From Nymphaea colorata (Eukaryota > Streptophyta > Magnoliopsida > Nymphaeales > Nymphaeaceae): a stretch of DNA of 64,000 bases. The stretch is from positions 10,884,704 through 10,948,703 of the forward strand of contig NC_045139.1 of assembly GCF_008831285.2 (NCBI RefSeq), in the 5' to 3' direction. The notes below the pieces were generated by a model. The model had not been told where the DNA came from. It was given only the letters and a program-made list of their open reading frames with translations, and made no database searches. Positions within the stretch are counted from its first letter, which is position 1. Each line of letters begins with the position of its first letter. The position numbers and the translations under genes are program-made. This document shows, piece by piece, positions 54,275 through 64,000 of this stretch.

Positions 54275-54904
54275 GTTTAGCAATCTCCCTGTTTATTGGT
54301 CACTTTGTAAGTTTCATAGGCACTCAACTTGCTTAAGTTTTTTGTTTTTTTGTTTTTTTTGTTTTCATTTCACTTCGGAGTGTAAAAACCCCTATGGTCA
54401 CGTCAAGGTTATAGATTAATTTGGGGTCAGGATGGACCTACAATACACCCTTGAACTCTAATGTCATGTTTGCCACCATTTGTAGACTATATGAATAACA
54501 CATTGAAATGTGACGGCGTCCATGTGATTTGAATATCGAACCACTTGAATGTAAACCACCTTTGCCGCCAAGTTCCAATATGCTCCTTTGAGGCAACTTG
54601 CTTAAGCTATTTACCACCATTCTTTCACTAATTTATTCGTTTCTTTTTTCCTCAATGATTTTCAGATAAGTTGTGGATTTATGTTCTATGTGGTACAAGA
54701 AAGAAAGCATATAATTAAATAGGCCTTGAGATTGAGATGCAATCTCTGTCTCTATCTTTCATGTGCTTATGATGCTCTTCTCTTCCATGCTTTTTTTAAT
54801 GATAAGATAAGCTCTTTAGGTGAAGGTTTAGTACAATTCCCCTCAAGTTCGGCTTTCCTTTTTAGCATGAAAGCTCCTTTTTATATTTAATGTATAATTA
54901 TTAG
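54275..54904. other. Intergenic, no supported feature
   Basis: AT-rich, with an imperfect TTTTTTTGT run near 54338. Nothing else is recognised. Confidence 0.4.
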
Positions 54905-55060
54905 GAATCCCCAAGGGGGTTGGTGCAATCATAGGTGCGAGGGCCCATATTGGTTTTGAATCTCCGTGACATCCACCTTTGTGCTGCAGAAGGAAGTCAT
55001 TGACGTGCAAGTTGAAGCATGGTGGGGGTGGCACTTTAGGTACCGAAAGCAGGACATGTT
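54905..55060 (+). repeat. SINE-like element, copy 3
   Basis: It begins CCCCAAGGGGGTTGGTGC, with TGGTGCAATCATAGGTGCG in the A-box position and GGTTTTGAATCTCC in the B-box position. Then come TTGTGCTGCAGAAGG, TGCAAGTTGAAGCA (55006-55019) and GGTACCGAAAG. The order and spacing match the copies at 2.6 and 3.2 kb. The B box is degenerate, so it is probably not transcribed now. Confidence 0.5.
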
Positions 55061-56096
55061 CCCTAACATGATAAGGAGTTGGTTTGAGATTTCGTCATTT
55101 TTCTACCCTGCTCAGACAAACTAATTATAAGAACCTACATAAATTCCTACATTTTAGTGGATGTGGACATCACAAATGTTAGTTGGGTTTGAAGCCAAAT
55201 TTGAATTCCAATATGAAAGTCATAATGTGTCATGCAAGTAATAAATGCATCTATTCTAAATTCGAGTACATATGTCGATTTGCCATATTTGGTTGGAAAA
55301 CTATATTGGTTCCACACCAAGTCCCCATCGGATTTTTTTGGAATTTAGTTTTCTTTGTTAAATTTAATATAGGAAAATTTTCCTTGGAATAACTATTTTT
55401 TTTTATGGATCAACACATCGGGGCCGAGTTAGAAATTTTTGGTTGTTTAAGCTCAAATTTAATTTTTCAAATTTTTATATAAGTTAAACTAAAATGATTA
55501 AAATTTACATGTAAATTTTTTAATTTTCCACCTTATTGACTCTGGCCCTGTCTTTACATTCATTTCTTTATTTTCTTTCCATGACGTAGTCACTTTTCTT
55601 GATGCAAAAAAATAAAATAAAAATTTCGAGTGTGGATCATAAGTTGAACCTAAAATCACGAATTTTATTATAAATATTTTGCCACATCAACAAAAATATA
55701 TCAGATCAATTCTACCCAGATCTATGAATTTTTCACAAGCCCCTACTGGATAAAAGGAATCCTGCTGGAAGACTAACAGGCGAATTGCACAGAGAAAATC
55801 ACGTAATTTTTTTTAGAATGACCGCGACAATCTTACAATTAATTTACAGGTACACTTGATCATACGCTTCATTTTAGTCAAAAGGCGGCTAAAGGAAGAA
55901 TCGTCTCCATTGCACCACACCATGTCTGTGAATACAAAATTGGGAGTTACAGAGGCGAATGGACGGACAGCCCCAAGGAGAAACCAAAATAAAGAAGAAG
56001 ATAACCCTCAAATATCTGCGGTTAACGCAGGCTCCGACAGAGAGAGGCATTTATCTGAAGAAGAGAGGAGAGGAAAGAGTCAAAGGCCGAGAGAAG
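55061..56096. other. Intergenic region and promoter/leader of the YnfA-like gene
   Basis: AT-rich to about 55850. The phrase at 55420-55560 (GGGCCGAGTT to ACTCTGGCCC) looks like a short inverted-repeat element. From about 56020 the sequence turns purine-rich (GAGAGA), like a plant leader. Confidence 0.4.
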
Positions 56097-56474
56097 ATGG
56101 GGTACGATGTGGGGAGGTTGATGGTGGCGGTGTGTCTGTTCGTGGGGGCTGGAGTTTGCGAGATTGGGGGAGGGTGGCTGGTGTGGAAGTGGCGGAGGGA
56201 AGGGTGGGGTTGGGGTTCCCTCGCCGCCGGCTTCCTCCTGCTCCTCCTCTACGGCGTCGTCCCCACCTTCCAGGCCCAGCCCTTCGGCCGCACCTACGCC
56301 GCCTACGGCGGCTTCTTCATAGCCCTCTCCCTCCTCTGGGGATGGGCCTTCGATTCCTTCCTTCCCGACCGGTGGGACCTCCTTGGTTCTGCTCTCGCCC
56401 TTCTCGGCGTCTCCCTTGTCATGTTTGCCCCGAGAAGATCCGGCGCGCAGACTCAGATGAATCTGTTGCAGTAG
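56097..56474 (+). CDS. YnfA/UPF0060 family small membrane protein
   Basis: A 125-residue, four-helix membrane protein of the bacterial YnfA (UPF0060) family, related to small multidrug resistance transporters. The plant role is unknown to me. Family signatures are in order: CEIGGGWLVWKW (bacterial AEIGG-x-x-L-x-W), the second helix GWGSLAAGFLLLLLYG, then GRTYAAYGGFFIALSLLWGW, DRWDLLGSALALLGVSLVMF and a short tail. Helices lie at about 7-27, 39-58, 70-90 and 98-117. The gene is one exon. The chosen ATG has AAG before it and G after it, a good context; the frame is open further upstream but that part is hydrophilic and not family-like. The coding part is much more GC-rich than its flanks (GCC/CTC-ended codons). 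No transit peptide is obvious. Confidence 0.88.
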   Translation: MGYDVGRLMVAVCLFVGAGVCEIGGGWLVWKWRREGWGWGSLAAGFLLLLLYGVVPTFQAQPFGRTYAAYGGFFIALSLLWGWAFDSFLPDRWDLLGSALALLGVSLVMFAPRRSGAQTQMNLLQ

Positions 56475-58249
56475 TTCTCTTCTCCCCTCCAGAAGCCTCG
56501 ACCCATGAAGAAGAAGGGAGGAGGAAAAACACAGGGGGTTGGGGGAGAGAGAGAGAAAAATCAAGTTGCTTCGTGTAATTTCCTCCTTCTATTTTCTTTT
56601 CTCTTGCCTATCTTGTAATTGGAGAATTTGAGAATAAGTTAGTATTTGATTCATATAGATGATGATATTTTCTTTATGATGACATGATATATTCCAATTT
56701 CCAGGCCTTATGTTAATAAATTTATGATTCTTAAACTTTTTAGTAATTCTTGGGCGCAACTTTTCAGCTCGTGCATTTTCTTCTTTTCAGGGCATCTGAG
56801 GGGTGAAATTTGAATTTTTAACTTTTTCACTTGTCTTATGCATTTAATTCACAAAAAATTTAAGACAAATGTCGGCCCCGTAACTATTTTCCTGGATCCA
56901 ATTTTAAATGGAACCTTTTATGTGCAAAAATTTACATAAAAATATAAGGCATCATTTCTTGGGGTGCGCACCAAAGAGCTCCTAGTGAAACATATTGTTT
57001 TATATGTTTCTTTTAAAAATTGAAGCAGATTTTTCTATTGTATGAGTCTACCGAAATGATTAAGACAGAAATAATCCATGATCATGAACTTGCTCAAAAA
57101 AATGGGTTAGAATTATATGACACCATAACAAATGTTTCATAAACCTACTTTATTTTTTTGGGGCAAATTCATGACATAGTAACAATGTGATACCGTTGTG
57201 ATACGGTCCCTGAGGAGTTGTTTGGTAACAGACGACCATGAGACAAAAGATCTTTTTTTTGAACAAACTCAAAACTATTATTTTAATATGTTTAAGGTTC
57301 AATATTGAAATCATTTCATAGGTTTTCCCTCACTTTGTCCATGTCAAAAAAGAATTTGAATTGCCTCGACTTTTTTAAAACAAGTCCGAGTCAAATGGCA
57401 ATGACTTGAAACATTTCTATTTATACTATTTCGAAAACCTAAGGACTCGTCCATATGGATATGTAAAATATAGGATTTCCAATCCTAATAGGAAAAGGAG
57501 GGAACAGATACTTCATTTAAAGTGAGTAAACAGAATTCCATACTCCATCTCATTGGCACACATAAATTCTATAGGAAACCGTATTCGATAAAAGTTGTAT
57601 GTATGGCTTAGAGGGAGATCTTTCGTATCTTTCGAAATCCACCCAATATGGGGTCAAAAAGCCAAAATAAGTGATTCGTTCTTGGCCCTTATAAAACCAA
57701 TTCTTTAACTTTTTCATGCTCATGTCATAACCACCCTATTGTTTGATGGAGAGAAGAACCAATAATTACCTTTTCCAGAAATTTTCAAACGAACAATTTC
57801 AACAAAATCTTTCAATTCCTTATTTTACTATGTTCAACTCTATGTATTCCTCTATCCGTAGAGTATATTGAATGTATAGATAACAGTGTTTTGCTATTTG
57901 TGTTAACAACTACTCTAAGGAGAATGGTTTTTATGTGGTGCGAACAATTTAATAACTATCGTTGTAGCTCTAGAATGTTTCAGACACTTTGAGAAACTTG
58001 GTTTTGACAAAACTCAGTTTTGTAGAAGCCTGATTTTTGTAATGAGTTCAGAAGACATGGTTTGTAATAATTGCTTCCTCCATGACTTTCACAAACTGAT
58101 AGTTCATGTGAGATCAATTACAGATGGTTAGAGCACATACGTAATATGTTGGACCAAGAATTTTATATATTAGTTGTTCAATTAGTCTGGTTAAATTGAG
58201 GTTAGCATTGCCGATCACATCTATTTGTCATATAACAAAAGGTATGAAA
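56475..58249. other. YnfA-like 3' flank and intergenic region
   Basis: Very AT-rich. The first 200 bp should hold the 3' UTR. No further gene or defined repeat was recognised. Confidence 0.4.
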
Positions 58250-58420
58250 AAGCATTTTTTAATTTCCAATACATCAACTTCACAGAGCACCAATATGCAA
58301 GTTGAAGCATATTCGGGGCGCAGAGGCACCGAAAGTAAGCTCGGTACACTGGGAGGACAGGGTGGAAGCTTCGTTTTTCTTCTCGAACAATAGAATGAAA
58401 TACTCCACCTACTCACCCAA
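58250..58420 (+). repeat. SINE-like element, copy 4 (5' truncated)
   Basis: TGCAAGTTGAAGCA at 58296-58309 is followed by GGCACCGAAAG at about 58325, the same pair as in the 54.9 kb copy (where it reads GGTACCGAAAG). The tRNA-like head is not recognisable. Confidence 0.4.
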
Positions 58421-58823
58421 ATGTAAGAGAAAACAACACCTTCATTGCTACTTGTCGCTGATTTACACAAGCAGTTCTTAGAGAAAAGATTCTTAGTTTT
58501 ATTTGAAATTGGATCATGTAAGCTCAATGAGGCATGTGTACAACAAATCAACATAACGTGCGAAATAAAACTAAACTTATATATATTGTGGAACATTTGC
58601 TATATATTTTCATTTACACTTATATAATATCAACTCAAGAAAGAAAATGGTTATTTTCGGATAAACTAGCTCAGAAAGAGATGAGCAGACTTTGTCTAAG
58701 ATCTGTGGTCAGCTTTTTTACATCCGAGAAAGAAATATATGATTTCCTTTTTGTTGAAAAAATAACAGAAAGCTAAGATTCATATAATATGTAACGTGCA
58801 TGTGCCCGTTGGGCAAACCAGCT

Positions 58824-59300
58824 TAGAAATGTCAGTGGATTTGATTGGGATATTATTTACCACATCCAACTTATCGGATGTTCAGATACTCAGCTTCAAA
58901 TTCAGATTCAATATGAATGGAGAAAAATCTTGATCATATTAGAATCTGATTTTTGAATTCATAATCCAACCCAAATCTGCCTTTTGAATCCAAACCTGAC
59001 TTTCAAGTACATAACTGCACCGATAATATATATATATGATATATTAAGGACCAATTTTCAAAATGCATGGATATTAGATAATAGAACATTTATTTAAAAT
59101 TGGATCTGGATCTGCACATGAATGCGAGTCTGGTTGGATTTTTTCTAGCCAAACCTAAACCCAATCGGATGCCATTTCTTAAATCCAAATCTTGTTCATT
59201 TTTTAAAATTGGAACTTGATTTTTTTTTTTCAATACGTGCAACTTCTTTGAAGCAAATTGGTCGTGTATCTAATTCAAATCCGATCCGTTAACATCCCTA
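58824..59300. mobile_element. hAT-like MITE, AATCCGAT-rich family (copy C)
   Basis: Left end TAGAAATGTCAGTGGATTTG and inverted right end TAGGGATGTTAACGGATCGG are recognisable terminal inverted repeats. The body holds CGGATGCCATTTCTTAAATCC, shared with copies A and B. A target duplication is not clear (AACCAGCT against GTGTAGCT). Confidence 0.65.
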
Positions 59301-59613
59301 GTGTAGCTAGACAGGGTCGGATAGATACCGACAAAGACGATATAGTCCTGGGTGCCAATTGGGCTTGATCATTACAAGATAAGAGGCAAAAATGGTGCAT
59401 GGCCACATGGTGGGTGAGCAAGATCTGTTGGATGTGGCCACTGCTCCTTTTTGTCCTATGCAGAAAACAACAGGTAGTTCATCCAAAAGTGGACTCACTC
59501 ATGACCTAACCCTCCTAGCAAATGCAGCTCCCCCACTTCCTTGTCATCTTCCTTCTCCCCCCTCTTCTCTAGTCAATCTATACCTAAATTCTAGATAACC
59601 AAATTATGTTTGG

Positions 59614-59615
<2 letters not shown>

Positions 59616-59702
<87 letters not shown>
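59616..59702. repeat. Long TC/TA compound microsatellite
   Basis: About eighteen TC units run directly into about twenty-five TA units, the longest simple repeat in the window. Confidence 0.95.
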
Positions 59703-59705
<3 letters not shown>

Positions 59706-60107
59706 AGGATTCAAATATACTGGATGGTAGATAGTTGCTGCTGAAAGCACCTAAACCGCTGCTGAAAGTGTTGTTGTACTATAAACCGTCACTAATGTTA
59801 GCTGCTACTGTGGCAAGAGATTTTTAATTTGTAGCTCCCACAACATTCAACATCTGGCAGATTTGAACTTACGGACACACATATATAATGTTTTGGTTGA
59901 CCATAGAAAAAGTTGGTTGAAGCACCAATGGAAGTTTGTGTTTAAATGTATGGATTGAGATTCGAAGGGATATCGGACCTTTTATCTTTTGTTTTCCACA
60001 GTTCGAGAACCTAATCATGGCCGAAACTTGTGGCCAACAACCCTTCTATGCTCATTCAACGCCGCTCTCTTAAATAAGGGAAGAAGAAAAGCTAATCTTT
60101 GATTGAA

Positions 60108-60141
<34 letters not shown>

Positions 60142-60152
60142 ATATATATATA
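60108..60152. repeat. TA/TG compound microsatellite
   Basis: Alternating TA, TG and TA blocks over about 45 bp. Confidence 0.9.
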
Positions 60153-60232
60153 ATAAAAAAAGGGTACTGACTGAATTGAGATCTGCACAAGTTTTAGGAT
60201 CTCAATCTGATGTTGGTTTTAGCCACCGGTTT

Positions 60233-60692
60233 TTACGACCTTGGGCGAGCAACAGAGTCACTTGATTCTAGTGCTCGCAGAAACTTTAGTTCTTGTCTGT
60301 CCTGCAATCCTCCAAACACATCTTTTCCGGCACTCTGCTGCTCTCTAGGATTCTCATCACTTAGATCAGACTCTTTCTTAAACGTAAAACCGCCAAAGCT
60401 TGTGGATCTCAAGGCAGATTGTAACTCTAACTCCAATGCAATGCATCAGGTTGTGTGTGTGAGAAACTTAACCATATATGTGTGTATATATATATATATA
60501 TTCAAGTCATCCGGATGTCTGTCTAATCACTGGATGCCGTGATTCGGTTGGTGTGATTAAACAAAGCAAGAATAGTTTAACAAAAGATTTAGAAAGGATT
60601 CATCCACGCACTTACTTGATCTTACCCTGCTTCAGCTTGTAGTTCACCAACTTGGCCATGTGTTTCATGTGATGCCAAGCATAAGTTTCCAT
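60233..60692 (-). CDS. Possible small two-exon gene of unknown family
   Basis: Exon 1 (60692-60626) would encode METYAWHHMKHMAKLVNYK and three more residues, ending at a strong donor (G|GTAAGA). Exon 2 (60426-60233) would restore the frame at an AG with a weak pyrimidine tract and encode 63 residues rich in Lys, Glu, Ser and Arg (for example FGGFTFKKESDLSDENPRE) before a stop. The total is 86 residues. Upstream on the same strand are a TATATAT box near 60735 and a G-box CACGTG at 60793-60798. I recognise no family. The amino-acid make-up looks protein-like, but the poor acceptor and short length leave real doubt; it may be a gene fragment. Confidence 0.3.
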
Positions 60693-60792
60693 CGAAACAG
60701 CGAAGTCCACTTCATGTATGGGCCGTTTGATATATACAATCTGAACACATGCAAGGGTGGACCCGGCCGGGGCTGCAGTGATATTTAGCCGC

Positions 60793-60949
60793 CACGTGCA
60801 CGACATAGCTAAGTTCGAGCGACCCCGACCACCCCGCCAAAACCCACCCGGTCCCATGAGACGAGCCCAGTGGGCCAAAGTGGGCTCCATGTAATGGAGG
60901 GGCGGGGTCGAACTCGATGCACCATGATAAAAGGACTCTGCCTTTATAA
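60793..60949. promoter_or_regulatory. Possible two-way promoter (G-box, TATA boxes on both sides)
   Basis: A CACGTG (60793-60798) sits between a minus-strand TATATAT near 60735 and a plus-strand TTTATAAG at 60943-60950. The segment is GC-rich with TGGGCC-type words. To the right a CT-rich stretch (60970-60985) precedes an eight-codon open frame (ATG at 61014, stop ending at 61040). No longer plus-strand product was found. Confidence 0.3.
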
Positions 60950-61219
60950 GTAAAAGGATGCAGAGATCAAATTTCTCTCTCTCTTGCTATAATAAAAAGC
61001 CAAGAAGAAGAGAATGAGGGAGATGGCAGATTTGCATTAGTTTTGGAGATTTTGGCTTGGGTAAGAAGCGACCACGCTGACTGCTTGATCACTTCACTTG
61101 TGTGCCAAATGATTGCCCTCAAACATACAGCTTCTTCACTGAGGCCGTGGGTGTTTTGGATCTGGATCGGGTGAATACATGAGATCCAAGATTTGAACTG
61201 TGGTGCTGACACAGGTGCA

Positions 61220-61678
61220 GTTCGCTACACAACGAGCCGAACCAACTCGGGCTCGACTCAAACTCGCTTGAAAAAACTCGGCTCATGCTCGACTCGTTTA
61301 TGCTCGACTCGAGTTCGAGCTTATAGTGATACTCAAAATGATAAATGAGTCGAGTTCGAGTTTCATGAACTCGACTTGTTCATTTTCAAGTTGACTCTCA
61401 AACCAGTACTCTATATAATATTGCTAAAATCGGTTTCACAAGTTATACAAATTGAACGAGTTACATAAGTTAACGCTTACACGAGTTGAACGAGTTAATG
61501 CTTACATGAGTTAACGTTAAATGAGTTAAATGCCTTAAACGAGCAGAGTTCGATCTTGATTTTGTGTAGTCGAGTTGAGCTCAAGCGAGCTCGAGTCAAA
61601 CTCTAGCTCAAGTTTTTTGAGCTGAGTTGTGTTCGAGCTAACCAAGCTCGGGCTCGACCTGGCTCATGTGCAGCCCTA
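61220..61678. mobile_element. MITE, CGAGCTCGA family (opposite orientation to the 53.8 kb copy)
   Basis: The right end TGTGCAGCCCTA is intact and the left end (GCTACACAACGAGCC) is a decayed version of the inverted terminus. The body is the reverse complement of the 53796-54266 element over its length (ACCAGTACT, TATATAATATT, AAAATCGGTTTCACAAG). No target duplication is visible. Confidence 0.75.
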
Positions 61679-62679
61679 CCCAAAGGCCGTGAAATGGTGG
61701 AAATGGGTCAGACATGTATCAGATATCATTAGATCCGGTTTTGAATGCGGATTACTGCCATTTGATGGAAAAATGACTCCGGATGTGATCCAAATAGAAG
61801 AGATGAGCTCCGATACAAAAATGGTTAGATATATGCTGGCAGAGGTTGTCAGTTCCGATCTTCGCTTCACGGGGTCTAAAAGAATCCAAATTGGTAAATC
61901 TGGAACCGGTGCAGATCCATGCTGAGACCTAAAATAAACTCCTCCAGATTGGAGAATGTGTTGGATTTGAATCGGATATCCTAACACCAAATATAATTTT
62001 CATTTCGCCGGCTGGGTTTGGAGCAATTTAACGGTCTTTTAAAATTAATTTTCCTTTTATAAAGCCTTATCGGATATGATACATGAGATGAGAAGGGGAA
62101 AAACTTCTTTTTCTTTTTCCTTCTGTACGGCTGGCGAAGGAGTTTAATTTAATTTTTAAACCCACCCTGTAATTTGGACCTTTAAATTTGGCGTTGGCAC
62201 GTGAAGGGCTCAAAAAGCATAAAAAATTTAATGAAATCGATCCAATGATTCCTTTTCCCGGGTTCATTCACAAACTGTAAATTAAAAATTACTTTCCCTT
62301 CACCAAAGCGAGATGAATAACGCTTGAGAAAATGGCAGGTAAGCAACTTTCATAATATTGTAAGCCCTTCTTTGTTAACTGAACAACCATCGTAAAGCTG
62401 TTATTACCGCGGTTGAAGTTAAAAAAAAAAAAAAAATAAGGACAATTCTAAATCACAATGAGGACAATAAAAGATGAATCTGACGACTATGATCCATGAC
62501 ATTTTATAAGAGATTATAAACTATTTAGAGGTAGAAGATTAGTGCCCAACAGGTGGACTCAACTTTATATCCATTATCCACCAATATTTTGATAAAATAA
62601 TAGTGAAAATAAATTTTGTTTTAAAAATATCTAGCACCCATAAGTGTCATCCGTGTGATCTTAAGGTATGCCCTTTAAC
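61679..62679. other. Intergenic, no supported gene
   Basis: Contains GATCCGG/TCCGGAT-type words (61730-61780) that may be another repeat fragment, then AT-rich sequence with a poly-A run at 62421. Confidence 0.35.
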
Positions 62680-62956
62680 TCGAGCCTGAACTCGAACTCG
62701 GCTCGACTAATGAAACCATGAGCTTGACTCGGCTCGAGTTCGAAAATAGTTCGATGAGTTGAGCTCGAGCTTGACTCGATTAAGGCTCAACAAACTCGAT
62801 TAAGGCTTGAGCTCGAATCAACGGTTACGTGTTGAGTTTGAACGCCAACTCAATTATTTGAACGAGTCAAACTCATAAACTCAAGCTCGCCTCGTTAAAC
62901 AAATGACTAGGTTCGAACTCGTTCATGAGTCGAGCTCAACTCATTGTTCACCCTTA
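62680..62956. mobile_element. hAT-like MITE, CTCGA-rich, flanked by a direct repeat
   Basis: The block is dense in CTCGA and GCTCGAG words and ends TGTTCACCCTTA. A perfect direct repeat, CCTTTAAC (extending to CCTTTAACTC), lies at 62672-62681 and 62957-62966, so an 8-bp target duplication falls within it. The right end inverted (TAAGGGTGAAC) resembles hAT termini. The left end is less clear. Confidence 0.65.
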
Positions 62957-62966
62957 CCTTTAACTC

Positions 62967-63589
62967 TAATGTCAAATATGGCACTGTTTACTACTTCCTG
63001 ATCTGTATGGCTTTATTATGTTATACCATTCAATCTCAATGTCCAGCATTTTGTGATTCATGAAAATAACACTAACGAGAGTCAAACTAAAAAGTGCTAA
63101 AATGGCCATAAAAAGCCAAACAAAAAACTTGTCGTTTTGAAAATTACTTGGGGAAGATGGGCGTTATTAATATAATATTTTACATGAACAAAAATGGCCG
63201 GTTAAATAATAAATGAACATAAAATCAACGAAGATTTGTTCAAGTTAGTTAGCGAAGGTCAGCCTTCCGAATCACCGTTTGGTCCAGCCAAGCCTAACCG
63301 AACCAAACCCGAATGACCCGTTCGTACTCCAAACGTGTCCTATCCAAACCGTTTATCTGAAGAAGAAAACCAAATCTAAAACAGACGAGACTCATAGCAC
63401 CGGACCCGAACTCGAAACCAAAAGAGTTAGACAGGTGCATAATCGGTTCCTTTTCTTGACCCGAACCGGTTCACGCGTGTCCCAAAATGACTTCTTTGTC
63501 CAGAGGAGTCTGCTTGCTTACGTACGATATTCTTTACCAATTGTGGGCCAGAGCGAGGCTATTTGCGTAATTTCTTGACATGGATCGCT
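62967..63589. other. Intergenic, no supported feature
   Basis: AT-rich, then a CG-containing stretch from 63270 (CGAACCAAACCCGAATGACC) that may belong to another repeat or to a promoter. Confidence 0.35.
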
Positions 63590-64000
63590 CTCTGTAACTC
63601 TCTCTCGCTCTTCTGTCAGGGCGACGCCGGACAATCCGGGGAGCGTTAGCCTCGCGCTCTCTCTCTCTAGAATTTTTTTCGTGACCCTTTAATTCGTGGC
63701 TCTCTCGGTCTCCGGGCGGGGAAGAGGGAGAGAGGGAGGGAGGGGGAAGAAGGACGAGGTACAAATCCTCCCTTCTCGCTCAAGATTGCGCAGAGCCGGA
63801 GACGGGAGTCTGAATCTCCCTCCCCCTCTGTCTCTCTGGAGCGGCGGCCGCCGGCGTTGTTGCGGTTCCGTGGCGCCGTCGGTTTAGGGAGAAGTTTACA
63901 TCGGGGGGAGGCTAGATCGGCCGGGAGAGCGCAAAGAAAGGACGTCTCCTCGTCGCTCGAGTCTGCGACGGAAGAGAGTCAGAGGGAGAGGGACGGGGAC
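63590..64000 (+). promoter_or_regulatory. GA/CT-rich, CG-rich block: presumed leader of a gene beyond the right edge
   Basis: Composition changes to long CT and GA tracts and CGGCGG/GCCGCC words, like the 5' untranslated region of a plant housekeeping gene. Its short open frames are low-complexity Arg/Gly runs, not proteins. Orientation (+) is a guess, because the coding part would lie outside the window. Confidence 0.35.

Noticed and set aside
55856-56578. 240-codon open frame overlapping the YnfA-like gene
   Set aside because: It is in a different frame, is Arg/Pro-rich low complexity and matches no family. It is a shadow of GC-rich coding sequence; the opposite-strand frame at 56022-56564 is the same kind of artefact.
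61083-61130. Short TGCCAAATGATTGCCCT phrase resembling miR399
   Set aside because: It lacks three bases of the mature miRNA and I found no matching star arm that would make a precursor hairpin.
62332-62345. ATGGCAG followed by a good donor (GTAAGC), as a possible first coding exon
   Set aside because: No downstream exon with coding character was found before the window end, and the next kilobase is MITE and AT-rich sequence.
63696-63887. 63-codon frame near the right edge
   Set aside because: Arg/Gly low complexity from a GA-rich leader. More likely untranslated.

Overview
This is a nuclear chromosome segment from a flowering plant. The evidence is intron-rich genes with GT-AG junctions, an E-class PPR protein, a ROP-interacting CRIB (RIC) protein, a plant-type PFA-DSP phosphatase, a plastid-targeted decarboxylase, decayed Ty3/gypsy and L1-type elements, and many hAT-like MITEs. 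I cannot place the species or order from this sequence alone.

Genes, left to right, are all on the + strand unless stated: the 3' end of a PPR gene (2-322); a two-exon RIC-type CRIB gene (1140-1806); a three-exon Orn/Lys/Arg decarboxylase-family gene whose first two short exons supply a transit peptide (4733-8380); a complete 12-exon eIF3 subunit h gene (19227-26866); a PFA-DSP (SIW14-like) phosphatase with an acidic N-terminus (40020 to about 43881 or 44328); a large two-exon ubiquitin protease of the UBP1/UBP2 (USP16/45) type (47130-52198); and an intronless YnfA/UPF0060 small membrane protein (56097-56474). A small two-exon gene of unknown family is possible on the - strand (60692-60233). 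The right edge (from about 63590) looks like the GA/CT-rich leader of a gene that starts outside the window. These are unrelated housekeeping or signalling genes; nothing suggests an operon-like or clustered pathway.

Between the genes lies repeat-derived DNA. From 8.9 to 18.7 kb there are two decayed copies of one Ty3/gypsy family in opposite orientation (gag-PR-RT on +, PR-RT-RNaseH on -), separated by a GC-rich block with a 143-bp tandem duplication and a poly-G run. From 28.4 to 39.4 kb there are two hAT-like MITEs with 8-bp target duplications, an L1-type LINE relic, a 0.5-kb direct duplication with a MITE at its junction, and a minisatellite that reverses direction. Three MITE groups recur across the window: a GGGCC/GGTTGG-rich group, an AATCCGAT-rich group with ends like TAGGGATGTCA, and a CGAGCTCGA-rich group. 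A probable tRNA-derived SINE family is present in four copies. One eIF3h intron carries a MITE-like block rich in CGTATCG palindromes.

The most noteworthy items are the YnfA-like gene in a plant nucleus, the fold-back junction that ends the minus-strand gypsy relic, the CAG-to-TAG decay pattern between the two gypsy copies, the SINE-like family, and the possible unknown small gene at 60.2-60.7 kb. I found no CRISPR array, rRNA or tRNA gene, and no convincing new multi-gene system.
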